NCBI RefSeq assembly: GCF_001375495.1
Contig: NZ_LN831057.1
Location: 1 to 64,000 of the forward strand
Reading direction: 5' to 3'
Origin: Flaviflexus massiliensis
Lineage (GTDB): Bacteria; Actinomycetota; Actinomycetes; Actinomycetales; Actinomycetaceae
DNA length: 64,000 nt
Shown here: positions 25,686 to 33,888 of the stretch, one piece after another
How the letters are laid out: each line of letters opens with the position of its first letter
How positions within the stretch are numbered: position 1 is the stretch's first letter
Notes under the pieces: model-generated
What the model was told of the DNA's origin: nothing
Databases searched by the model: none
The model's input: the letters and a program-made list of their open reading frames with translations, nothing else
Position numbers and translations under genes: made by a program

Positions 25686-26810
25686 ATGTCGAATTTACTA
25701 GAGATCCGACACAACAAGTCGGCAATGGTCGGACTTGTCCTGGTCGTGATCATGGTGCTCCTCGCGCTACTTGCGCCGGTGCTGGGTGAAGATGTCGATC
25801 GCCTTGACCCAGGATCCCGGCTCCTCGCACCGGGAGTGGATGCTCATCCACTGGGAACCGACCACTACGGTCGTGACCTCTGGACCGTTATTCTCTACGG
25901 CGCACAGACCTCTCTCGGTATCGCAGCAGTCTGCACGATCATCGCGATCGTCATCGGCTTTCTCGTTGGCATCATCTGTGGCTACTGGAGCTGGGCTGAC
26001 GCTATCCTCATGAGGGTCATGGATGGTCTTATGGCCTTCCCGAACATCATCATTGTTCTCTCGCTAGTGGGTGTCATGGGCAGTGGCCTTGGGCCGGTTA
26101 TCTTCGGCCTCACGGTCGTGCTCATTCCTCCCATCTCCCGCGTGGTCCGTTCCTCTGCTCTCAAGGTGAAGGACATGGCCATGGTGGAGTCCGCACGCTC
26201 CATCGGCGCAACCGATGGCTGGCTGCTCCGCAAGTACGTGGCTCCGGAATCGGTCTCCGTTCTGATCGTGCAGGCCACACAGGGCTTCGCCGCGACCATC
26301 CTGTCGATCGCGGCCCTCTCCTTCCTCGGCATCGGCCTTGACCCCGATGATCCCAACTGGGGTGCGGCACTCTCTGCCGGCCAGGACTACATCCGCACTG
26401 CGTGGTGGCTGGGCATCTTCCCCGGCATTGCCATCCTCGTCTCCGTTCTTGGCCTCATTCTCCTAGGTGATGGCATTCGCGATACTCTCGATCCCCATGC
26501 TCGCCGCCTCGCATCCCTGACCCGCCGCAAGAAGCGCGTTCTCAAGGCGCAGAAGGCAGCGGAGAAGCTCTCCGCCGGCGAGCACGTGGAACTGGTGGAC
26601 TCCGCAGCTCCCGTATCTGGAGCTCACGCATCAGGCTCAGTATCAACAACGTCAGCTGGATCGAACCGGTCGAGTAGCTCGAGTACGTCAGGGGAAACCC
26701 CACTCGGGGTGACCACCGGGGGAGAGGAACTCCCCGCAGACAGTGATCTAACAGAAGGCAACGCAGTCGTCGAGAACGACGCACGAGACGAAGGTGGTCC
26801 GCGTGCTTAG
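25686..26810 (+). CDS. ABC importer permease (DppC-like)
   Basis: A 374-residue inner-membrane subunit. One N-terminal helix (MVGLVLVVIMVLLALLAPVLG) precedes the OppC-type extracellular loop with HPLGTDHYGRDLW, then five helices and the coupling-helix region ESARSIGATDGWLLRKYVAPE. The last 95 residues are an unusual hydrophilic tail rich in Ser, Thr, Gly and acidic residues, not needed in typical DppC proteins. GAGGAG precedes the ATG by a few bases; the end overlaps the next permease gene by 17 bases. Confidence 0.93.
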   Translation: MSNLLEIRHNKSAMVGLVLVVIMVLLALLAPVLGEDVDRLDPGSRLLAPGVDAHPLGTDHYGRDLWTVILYGAQTSLGIAAVCTIIAIVIGFLVGIICGYWSWADAILMRVMDGLMAFPNIIIVLSLVGVMGSGLGPVIFGLTVVLIPPISRVVRSSALKVKDMAMVESARSIGATDGWLLRKYVAPESVSVLIVQATQGFAATILSIAALSFLGIGLDPDDPNWGAALSAGQDYIRTAWWLGIFPGIAILVSVLGLILLGDGIRDTLDPHARRLASLTRRKKRVLKAQKAAEKLSAGEHVELVDSAAPVSGAHASGSVSTTSAGSNRSSSSSTSGETPLGVTTGGEELPADSDLTEGNAVVENDARDEGGPRA

Positions 26811-27759
26811 TTACATTGGTAAGCGCCTCCTTGCGCTCCTTCCCACGGTTGCAGTGCCCATGCTGCTCCTGTTCTTCATGCTTCGTATCTCCTCGGGTGA
26901 CCCGGCTGCGGTTCTCGCAGGTGAGGATGCCACGGCTGAGGAAGTCAACGCGATCCGTGAGGAGCTCGGACTCAACGATCCCCTTCTCGTTCAGTTCTTT
27001 TCGTGGCTTGGTCGCATGATCACACTCAATTTTGGTGACTCGCTCTTCCTTGGCCAGCCAGTCTCTACACTTGTGATTGACGCCTTTATTGTCACCAGCC
27101 AGCTCGCGATCTGCGCACTCGTCATCGCCATCATCATTGGCCCCCTCCTCGGTGCCTTTGCGGCATCGACGAAGTTCCGCGCACTCGACTCGGGACTCGT
27201 GGTTGGATCCGCCCTTGGTGTTGCTATGCCGACCTTCTGGCTCGCCATCATCGGAATCTTTATCTTTGGCGTCACTCTCAATGTTCTACCTGTCTCGGGC
27301 TATGTGGCTCCGAGCGAGGACTTTGGACAGTTCTTCTTCTACATGGCGCTACCCGCCATCACTCTCGGTGTTCTCGAAGCGGCCACGTTCTTCAGGTACT
27401 CCCGCAACGCTGTCCTCGACGCGAAGCACCAGCCCTTTGTTCAGACGGCCAGGGCACAGGGCCTTGGCGAGGGAACGATTGTTTCCAAGTATGTGTTCAG
27501 GGCCGCGATGGCTCCCGTTGTCACGGTTGTTGGTCTCTCGGCAGCATCGCTTCTCGGTGGTGCGGTCGTGACGGAGGAGATCTTCTCCATCCCGGGCCTC
27601 GGCGACACCCTCCTCACCGCAGTTGGCAGGCGCGACTACCCGCTGATCGAGGGTTCGATCTTCCTCATCGCAATCGTGTTTGTTCTCATCAACCTGCTGG
27701 TCGATATCATCTGCGCGATTATCGATCCCCGCATCCGCTACCAGAAGGCGAAGGGGTAG
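26794..27759 (+). CDS. ABC importer permease (DppB-like)
   Basis: A 321-residue partner permease with the first helix LLALLPTVAVPMLLLFFMLRI, the DppB-type loop SSGDPAAVLAG and PLLVQFFSWLGRM, and the coupling segment FVQTARAQGLGEGTIVSKYVFRAA. GTG start within the 3' end of the preceding gene; it ends two bases before the first ATPase gene. Confidence 0.93.
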   Translation: MVRVLSYIGKRLLALLPTVAVPMLLLFFMLRISSGDPAAVLAGEDATAEEVNAIREELGLNDPLLVQFFSWLGRMITLNFGDSLFLGQPVSTLVIDAFIVTSQLAICALVIAIIIGPLLGAFAASTKFRALDSGLVVGSALGVAMPTFWLAIIGIFIFGVTLNVLPVSGYVAPSEDFGQFFFYMALPAITLGVLEAATFFRYSRNAVLDAKHQPFVQTARAQGLGEGTIVSKYVFRAAMAPVVTVVGLSAASLLGGAVVTEEIFSIPGLGDTLLTAVGRRDYPLIEGSIFLIAIVFVLINLLVDIICAIIDPRIRYQKAKG

Positions 27760-27761
27760 TC

Positions 27762-28604
27762 ATGGACAAGCTTCTTTCCATCCGTAACCTCAACATCGAC
27801 ATCCTCGGTGAGGATGCAACGAGCAGGGTCGTGAACGACTTCTGTCTTGATCTCGAGGAGGGCAAGACCGTCGGAATCGTGGGTGAGTCCGGCTCGGGCA
27901 AGTCCATGACCGTCACGGCCGTCATGGGAATCCTTCCCGAGGTCGCGGTTCCAAGCGGCGAGATCTATTTCAAGGGCCAAGAGCTCCTGACCATGCCGAT
28001 GAAGCAGCGTCGCAAGCTCGCGGGTCCCGAGATGGGTTTCATCTTCCAGGAACCCATGAGCGCACTGCACCCCACGATCACCATCGGCAAGCAGATGATT
28101 CGACCCATGAAGAAGCACTTAGGGCTGAACACGAAGCAGGCACGGGATCGCGCCACGGAGTTCTTGGACATGGTTGGTATTCCCCCAGAGAGGGGAGTGC
28201 TGGACTCCTACGTTCATCAGCTCTCCGGCGGTATGCGGCAGCGCGTCATGATTGCTATGGCAATCTCCTGCAACCCATCCCTGCTCATCGCTGACGAGCC
28301 GACCACGGCACTGGACACCACTATTCAGAAGCAGATCCTTGATCTCATTGACCGATTGCGTGACGAACTGAACCTTGGCGTCATACTCATTTCCCACGAC
28401 CTTGGCCTCATCTCGAACTACACGGACGACATTGTGGTCATGCTCGATGGGTACGAGATGGAGAGGGGAGCCACCAAGGAAGTTGTGTCCAACCCTCAGT
28501 CCGGCTACACCAAGGGCCTGCTTGAGGCGGCCCCGAAGCTGGGCATGCACGTGGATCGCCTCCCGGTCATTGACCGCAGCCTGTACTCACGAAAGGCGGA
28601 CTGA
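27762..28604 (+). CDS. ABC importer ATP-binding protein (DppD-like)
   Basis: A 280-residue nucleotide-binding subunit: Walker [12 protein letters not shown]-loop [12 protein letters not shown], signature [15 protein letters not shown], Walker [13 protein letters not shown], and H-loop ISHDLGLI. It lacks most of the C-terminal Cys-rich oligopeptide extension and ends after the [15 protein letters not shown] motif. Its stop overlaps the start of the next ATPase gene by one base. Confidence 0.94.
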   Translation: MDKLLSIRNLNIDILGEDATSRVVNDFCLDLEEGKTVGIVGESGSGKSMTVTAVMGILPEVAVPSGEIYFKGQELLTMPMKQRRKLAGPEMGFIFQEPMSALHPTITIGKQMIRPMKKHLGLNTKQARDRATEFLDMVGIPPERGVLDSYVHQLSGGMRQRVMIAMAISCNPSLLIADEPTTALDTTIQKQILDLIDRLRDELNLGVILISHDLGLISNYTDDIVVMLDGYEMERGATKEVVSNPQSGYTKGLLEAAPKLGMHVDRLPVIDRSLYSRKAD

Positions 28605-29380
28605 TGGAAACCGTGCTCGATTTGCAGTCGGTAACGAAGGACTTTGTCCTCGGTGGCGTCTTCAAGAAGGCCCATCGCAGGGCAGTGGACAACGTCTCCC
28701 TGACCGTGGGACGCAACGAGGTCCACGGGCTCGTGGGTGAATCCGGTTCCGGCAAGTCTACTCTCGGCCGCATCGCCATTGGCCTGATCCGCCCCACGAA
28801 GGGATCGGTCAACGTTCTTGGAACCGATATCTCCACCCTCAAGGGTAAGGAGTTGCGTGAGTACAGAAGGAAGATGCAGATGATCTTCCAGGACTCCTCC
28901 AACTCCCTCAACCCGCGCATGACACTTCAAGATCTCCTTGAGGAACCACTCAAGGTGCAGGGACTGTACGACCAGGCCGAGCGGACAAGGCGAGCCAAGG
29001 CGCTCGCGGACGAGGTTGAGCTGTCCCAGAAGTGGATGCGGCGCCTTCCCCACGAGTTCTCAGGCGGCCAGCGTCAGCGCATCTCCATCGCGCGCGCACT
29101 TGCTTTGGAACCCGAGCTGATCGTGGCTGATGAACCAGTCTCTGCCCTCGACGTCTCGGTCCAGGCCACCGTACTCAACCTTCTGAAATCCATCCAGGAG
29201 GAGCGTCACCTCTCCATGGTCTTTGTCAGTCACGACATGGCGGTCGTGGAGTTCATGTCAGACCGCGTGACCGTTCTTCTCGATGGTCGAGTCGTGGAAA
29301 GCGGGAACGCGAAGGAGATCTTCGCTTCGCCATCCTCCGCCTACACCCGCACCCTTCTCGCAGCCGCTCCGTCTCTCTAA
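28604..29380 (+). CDS. ABC importer ATP-binding protein (DppF-like)
   Basis: The second ATPase, 258 residues: Walker [14 protein letters not shown]-loop MIFQDSSNSLNPRM (the typical DppF sequence), signature FSGGQRQRISIARAL, Walker B LIVADEPVSALDVS, H-loop VSHDMAVV. With the DppD-like subunit it completes the importer. Ten bases separate it from the hydrolase gene. Confidence 0.94.
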   Translation: METVLDLQSVTKDFVLGGVFKKAHRRAVDNVSLTVGRNEVHGLVGESGSGKSTLGRIAIGLIRPTKGSVNVLGTDISTLKGKELREYRRKMQMIFQDSSNSLNPRMTLQDLLEEPLKVQGLYDQAERTRRAKALADEVELSQKWMRRLPHEFSGGQRQRISIARALALEPELIVADEPVSALDVSVQATVLNLLKSIQEERHLSMVFVSHDMAVVEFMSDRVTVLLDGRVVESGNAKEIFASPSSAYTRTLLAAAPSL

Positions 29381-29390
29381 GGACCAGTGA

Positions 29391-30764
29391 ATGTCAACAT
29401 CCCATGCCACTCCTCCTCGTGCACACACCGCTTCGATCACGGGACCCATCCCGGAGACCGAGGACAGCAAGGCACACCTACTTGAGCCCTACGGAGCGGA
29501 CCGCCTTGCCATCTACGACTACGTGCAAGAGGAATACTTCGTCTCGGGTGAGGCCGCGGGCGCTCCCTACACCACCCGCATCCTTGTGCGCCGGCCTAGC
29601 GACATGACCAAGTTCAACGGACGCATCCTCTCTGAGGTGTCCCACATCTGGGGTGGTACATCCGTGTGGCGTGCCTACAATCGTCACCTCTTGCGCGGGG
29701 GATACATGTGGGTCGAAATCGACTCGCAGGCGCCCTCCGCGCTCGGCCTCATCAAGGCCGCAAACCCTAAACGTTATGAAGCGATGGAGTTCATCGATGG
29801 TGAGCTCGCGGCCGACTTCAAGGCCACGATTCCCTTCGACCCGAACCCGACCCCTGAGAAGCTTGCCAAGGAGTACGACGACTTCAAGCTCCGCTGGTGG
29901 GAAGCCACCCCCCAGTCGTTCGAGATCATCGCTGCGGTAGCACGAGCACTGAGGGCGGGTCTACCTGGACTGGAAGAATTTGCACCTCGCACGATCATTC
30001 TTGCCGGACTCTCCCAAACGGGTGGCCTCGCACGCCGCTTCATCGAGCTCTATCACAATGACCTGCGCCAGGATGATGGCAGTCCCGTGTTCGATGGCTA
30101 CATTCCCGCAGCATCCGGTGGCGCCGCACTACCCGATGTCGACTCGAAGGTCATCGAGCTCCTGGGCGAGGCAGAGTTTCAGTCGGTTCGCTGGTCCTGC
30201 GGCGTCTCGGGGCAGGTCCGTGGGCTCACGCACCGCAGGAAAGACTCATCAAGTTTCCGCCTGTACGAAGTGGCCGGCATGGCACATCGTGAAACTCGCT
30301 TCATGTCCGACAGAGACAAGGCCCGGTTGAAGGACTGCCCGCTCCCTGAAGGAGGGCACTGGTCCAAGTTCCCCGGATCCCACATCTACCACGCAGTACT
30401 CGAGGTCATCAGCGCCTGGATCGAGGATGGCATTGAGCCTCCCGCCTCCAAGGTTATCGAGACTGTGGGCGACACCGATGAGATTGTTCGTGATGAATAC
30501 GGGAACGCTCGTGGGGGAGTGCGGACCACATTCACGGATGTGCCAACCTCGCGCCTCATCGCAGCCACTCCCATGGGCAGACCCTCCTGGTACCACGGCA
30601 GCGAAATCCCCTTCGATCAGGAGACACTGATCAAGAGGTACGGAACGGTCGAGAACTACCAGCGCGCCGTTTCCCGCAACATCGATAGCCACATTGATGA
30701 CCGACTTCTCCTTCCAATTGACGGTGAAGAACTGCGACGTGAAGCGATCCAGGTCACCTTCTAG
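29391..30764 (+). CDS. Alpha/beta hydrolase-domain protein
   Basis: A 457-residue cytosolic protein without a signal sequence that looks like the actinobacterial alpha/beta hydrolase-domain family (Abhydrolase_10 type). The nucleophile elbow is probably GLSQTGG (about residue 205), and a late histidine (GSHIYHAVLEVI) may complete the triad. Other conserved-looking parts are the early RILVRRPSDMTKFNGR and the C-terminal VPTSRLIAATPMG. Family substrates are poorly known. Placement ten bases after the importer genes suggests it acts on the imported compound, for example by ester or amide cleavage; that is inference. Confidence 0.72.
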   Translation: MSTSHATPPRAHTASITGPIPETEDSKAHLLEPYGADRLAIYDYVQEEYFVSGEAAGAPYTTRILVRRPSDMTKFNGRILSEVSHIWGGTSVWRAYNRHLLRGGYMWVEIDSQAPSALGLIKAANPKRYEAMEFIDGELAADFKATIPFDPNPTPEKLAKEYDDFKLRWWEATPQSFEIIAAVARALRAGLPGLEEFAPRTIILAGLSQTGGLARRFIELYHNDLRQDDGSPVFDGYIPAASGGAALPDVDSKVIELLGEAEFQSVRWSCGVSGQVRGLTHRRKDSSSFRLYEVAGMAHRETRFMSDRDKARLKDCPLPEGGHWSKFPGSHIYHAVLEVISAWIEDGIEPPASKVIETVGDTDEIVRDEYGNARGGVRTTFTDVPTSRLIAATPMGRPSWYHGSEIPFDQETLIKRYGTVENYQRAVSRNIDSHIDDRLLLPIDGEELRREAIQVTF

Positions 30765-30777
30765 CTAGACTGACAAG

Positions 30778-31869
30778 GTGCCAATCACCCTCGATCTCAC
30801 CAACGTGTCCTCGGCAGACGTCGCAGTCCATCCTTCCCCGCTTGCGGAGCTGATGGCAATCTTTCACGCGCTCGCGGCATCTGATCATCACCTAGACATG
30901 AGTCGAGAAGTAGTGACGGTCAGGGACTCGATGCCCACGGGATTGCAACGAGACCTCAGGGGCCTCAGCCCACTCTGGGTTAGGTTCCGTTTCCGTGGCA
31001 TGCTCCCCATGGGCTCAAAGAGACTGAGCCTCGATGAGGAAGTGAAGGGACTCCAGGAAGTCCCGATAGAAGTTCTGCGACCGATGATGGTGGAGTCGAT
31101 CTATGGCTCCAGGCTGCCGGCAGGATTTTCAATCGAGAACGATGCCGATATCGACTGGTTCATTGCCGAATGTTGCAAGAAGGGCGAAGCCAGAGAGGAC
31201 CTCGCAGCACAGTTCCTCCAGGATCCCGAAAACATCCGTGCCCGCCTCCTCGAAGTGATTGAACGGTGCCGTTCATCGTTCTTTGAACAGCGATGGATTG
31301 GACTCAGGACTGCTCTTGATGAGAGGGCTACCATCATCCGTCAAACGATTGATCGAGAGGGAGTGCCGCGGGCACTCTCTGACTTCATTGATGGAACAAA
31401 GCACCTCGATGGTTCCTCTACCGTCATCTTCGATAAGTTGCAGACGGTTGGCATCGCGGGAGAGGGAAGCAAGCTTGTTCTGGTTCCCTCTTGGTGGACC
31501 CACCCGCACGTGCTCGTCAAATACGACCGCAAGTACGCGGATAAAACCGTTCCCATAGTCATCCAGTTCACCGCACTCTCGCCGGTATCTTCAACCATGT
31601 CTCTGGATCTTCTGCGTCAGCAGATGAGCATCCTTGCAGACGGTGCTCGCAGCGAACTGTGCCGTCACCTCGTGAACGACGAGTACACGACCTCAGAACT
31701 TGCACGAAGGACCGGCATGGGAGCACCCCAGGTATCCCGACACCTCACAAGACTCCGAGAAGTTGGCCTTGTCGAATCCACCCGCGACGGCAAGATGGTC
31801 AAGCATCGGCTCCGCACGGACGTGGTGTATTCGATTGGACTGGAGTTCCTGCGTCTTTTGACCAGGTAA
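30778..31869 (+). CDS. ArsR-like winged-helix regulator with large N-terminal domain
   Basis: A 363-residue protein of the DUF5937/ArsR type. The C-terminal 70 residues form a winged helix (SELARRTGMGAPQVSRHLTRLREVGLVES); the first 270 residues are a separate domain probably used for ligand sensing. GTG start 13 bases after the hydrolase stop, so it is likely co-transcribed with the importer-hydrolase genes and may control them. No operator could be recognised. Confidence 0.8.
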   Translation: MPITLDLTNVSSADVAVHPSPLAELMAIFHALAASDHHLDMSREVVTVRDSMPTGLQRDLRGLSPLWVRFRFRGMLPMGSKRLSLDEEVKGLQEVPIEVLRPMMVESIYGSRLPAGFSIENDADIDWFIAECCKKGEAREDLAAQFLQDPENIRARLLEVIERCRSSFFEQRWIGLRTALDERATIIRQTIDREGVPRALSDFIDGTKHLDGSSTVIFDKLQTVGIAGEGSKLVLVPSWWTHPHVLVKYDRKYADKTVPIVIQFTALSPVSSTMSLDLLRQQMSILADGARSELCRHLVNDEYTTSELARRTGMGAPQVSRHLTRLREVGLVESTRDGKMVKHRLRTDVVYSIGLEFLRLLTR

Positions 31870-32246
31870 GCGTCTTCGGTGTTGGGGCGAGACTTTCACG
31901 TTGGCGCAAGCGATGCGTGTGCACTCCGTCTGAATACGAGCGCCTCAGTAATGAGACTTGCCATCGATTGGTCCGACGTCTCGGAAATGATCGGAATCCC
32001 GTACTTTCGAGCCTTTTTCGTCTAGCCCGAAAGTGATCAGGAATCTCCTGTTCTCGGAGGTTCTCCGTTCAGCAGACACCGGCAAACGTGGTACCCAGAC
32101 ACTCAAAATATTCTTCCCTAAGTCAGAGGCGTGTGTTGCCCGGCAGGGTGCGAGATATTCCGTCAGCAATTCCTTGTAACAATTTTGGGAAGCGCCGTTA
32201 TGCTCAGTGTATTGCCACTTTCGTCGTGTGGGTAGGGAGAAACACT
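31870..32246. other. Intergenic region before the HEPN-CBS gene
   Basis: About 380 bases with no recognisable gene. The short frames present lack ribosome sites and motifs. GC content is lower than in the operon before it. It marks the change from metabolic genes to the defence region. Confidence 0.5.
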
Positions 32247-32996
32247 GTGACCGAATCGAACGCAGAGCGGTTCCTTGAAGCGTTTGCGGATATTGAGGAA
32301 AAGCTTGCTCAACAGCAGAATCGTCGCAAGTCTGAGCAACAGCAGAAGCGTCGCAACTTTGGGGATGACTGGGTACCGTTCTGGAAGTTGCTCGAAGAAT
32401 CCACTACGCTCCTGAAGTCCCATAAGGATAGGCTTCGCCAGTACGCGAAGTTGCGCAATTCGATTGTGCACGTAAAGCGATCGGAAGGAGTACCCATTGC
32501 GGATCCTCGAGAGGACGTTGTGCGCGACATTGAGAAGATCCGCAACCTTCTGTTGAAACCACCTCGCCTGGTAGAAGCACTTTCCGGTCACGAGCCACCA
32601 CAGGTCTTCGAGATGGACGACAGTATTAACGCGTTTCTATCTCTCGTGGTGGAGAGGAGCTATTCTCAGGCACCAGTGCGGGATGGTGGGTCTTACCGGC
32701 TTGTTACTACCAACGCTGTCGCCCGCTACCTCGCACCAAGCCTGATTGAAGACGATATCGTCGAAACAGCAACAATTCGCGAAGTGTTGGAGTTTGCGGA
32801 GGACGGCGATCGTCTAGAGACACTCAGCCCAACTGCCACCGTTCTGGAGGCTATCAATCTGTTCTCTGGAGAAACCTCTACCCGAGTTGAGCCTCCGAGC
32901 GCGCTCCTAGTACTCGGCACGAGGCAAAAGAGTGCGCCGCAACTGTTGTGTTCGAGGGCAGATCTCTCAACGCTCTATGCTCAGCTGAATATTTGA
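32247..32996 (+). CDS. HEPN-like plus CBS-pair protein, unknown function
   Basis: A 249-residue protein starting at a GTG with GGGAG upstream; the frame extends 53 codons further but with non-coding-like composition. Residues 1-40 are a charged, Gln/Arg-rich coil. Residues 40-112 are helical and carry LRNSIVH, an R-x4-H arrangement (Arg70, His75) like the RNase motif of HEPN domains. Residues 118-249 read as two CBS modules (SYRLVTTNAVARYL, then VLEAINLF and LLVLGTRQKSAPQLL). CBS pairs usually bind adenosyl ligands. A ligand-gated HEPN RNase is a reasonable but unproven reading; the HEPN part could also be a non-catalytic RNA-binding version. It sits about 900 bases from the CRISPR array. Confidence 0.55.
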   Translation: MTESNAERFLEAFADIEEKLAQQQNRRKSEQQQKRRNFGDDWVPFWKLLEESTTLLKSHKDRLRQYAKLRNSIVHVKRSEGVPIADPREDVVRDIEKIRNLLLKPPRLVEALSGHEPPQVFEMDDSINAFLSLVVERSYSQAPVRDGGSYRLVTTNAVARYLAPSLIEDDIVETATIREVLEFAEDGDRLETLSPTATVLEAINLFSGETSTRVEPPSALLVLGTRQKSAPQLLCSRADLSTLYAQLNI

Positions 32997-33075
32997 GACC
33001 GCGACCACATCTTGGTCGAAGAGTACCTACGAAATTCATTTCAGATTGCCCTAAGGCTGTGATATCTTCTTCTCA

Positions 33076-33209
33076 GGTTCAAGAGTTGTAGCTTTCAGTA
33101 CCTGGCTGGCTGCACGGCAACCCCCTCCATCGAGTGGGGTGCCCCAGGGGAAGAACCGGTATGAACAAAAGTTCATACAAGTCGATGGATCCGCGCATGG
33201 CGGGATCCG
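33076..33209 (+). promoter_or_regulatory. SAM-IV-like riboswitch with expression platform
   Basis: P1 pairs GGTTC (33076-33080) with GAACC (33153-33157). Inside lie GAGTTGTAGC pairing with GCTGCAC (P2), the conserved CGGCAACCCCCTCC, and GTGGGGTGCCCCAGGGGAAGA, in the same order and with near-identical bases to the actinobacterial SAM-IV aptamer. After P1 come two more hairpins, TATGAAC-AAAA-GTTCATA (33160-33177) and a GGATCC inverted repeat (33187-33208), the latter ending just before the ribosome site AAGGA at 33211. This suggests control of translation start by S-adenosylmethionine. Recognised by eye only. Confidence 0.72.
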
Positions 33210-33223
33210 TAAGGAATTTTCCC

Positions 33224-33748
33224 ATGTCTAATAAACCTGTCGATGCCGGTAATGGTGCGGCTGATGAGTTTGACCCCACCGATGGGTGGGGCGAGGTACC
33301 GGAAGCAGATCGGCCCCTATGGGCTCGCTACATGCTTGACTACTGCCCCCAGTTTCTTGGGCCAACGATCATGACTCTCATCGCGCGTGGTGTGGTCTAC
33401 GGGGGAACCAAGATTCCCGAGGAATGGAAAGAGACAGCCGCCGAGTTGCACAATGCAGGCTTTACTCCACTGCATTACTACCTGCTTGCAAGTCTGCTGT
33501 CCGATAAGCGCAGAAGAGAGGAACTTGATGAAGCAACACATGGGCATCTTTTCAAGAAATGGTACGGAAACTATCCTGACTTTCCTGACTTTCGCCTCGA
33601 TGCTGAGGCTTGGAAGCCCTGGCTTGAGAGGCTGGGACGAGCTGAGTCACCCGGTCGCGCGCTGAACCATATGCTGCACGGTCCCTTCCTGCCGCCATTG
33701 GGGGCCGTATTCTTTGTCAACGGTCCCACACAGGTCGCTTCTGACTGA
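33224..33748 (+). CDS. Unknown protein behind the SAM-type riboswitch
   Basis: A 174-residue soluble protein of unknown family. It begins with a short acidic tail, followed by a compact, Trp/Tyr/Pro-rich region (DGWGEVPEADRPLWARYMLDY, PLHYYLLASLL, KKWYGNYPDFPDF, MLHGPFLPPLG). No signal, membrane helix or known motif was seen. The ATG at 33224 is chosen because AAGGA precedes it and because the earlier ATG at 33161 falls inside the riboswitch structure. The riboswitch points to methionine, SAM or one-carbon metabolism. A convergent-type hairpin follows. It lies 140 bases from the old end of the CRISPR array. Confidence 0.7.
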   Translation: MSNKPVDAGNGAADEFDPTDGWGEVPEADRPLWARYMLDYCPQFLGPTIMTLIARGVVYGGTKIPEEWKETAAELHNAGFTPLHYYLLASLLSDKRRREELDEATHGHLFKKWYGNYPDFPDFRLDAEAWKPWLERLGRAESPGRALNHMLHGPFLPPLGAVFFVNGPTQVASD

Positions 33749-33752
33749 TCGC

Positions 33753-33790
33753 TGTGTGGTGTCCCGTCAGAAGAGGCGGGATACTACACA
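33753..33790. terminator. Terminator between the riboswitch gene and the CRISPR array
   Basis: TGTGTGGTGTCCCG pairs with CGGGATACTACACA around an AGAAGAG-type loop with a few mismatches. It can stop the gene on the plus strand and the array transcript arriving from the other side. Confidence 0.65.
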
Positions 33791-33888
33791 ATTGCAGTAG
33801 ACGAAGTGATTGGCTTCTCCCTCCGTCCAGGCAGTACTTACGCATGATCACGTCTGGGAGTGCAGCTATGTGACGATTTCGGGAATTG

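Noticed and set aside
33139-33223. Earlier starts (33134, 33161) for the unknown protein behind the riboswitch
   Set aside because: They fall inside the riboswitch helices; the ATG at 33224 has its own AAGGA site directly after the last hairpin.
31870-33888. A larger defence island or prophage around the HEPN-CBS gene
   Set aside because: No restriction, toxin-antitoxin, phage structural or integrase gene was seen on either side apart from the CRISPR-Cas locus and its IS element.
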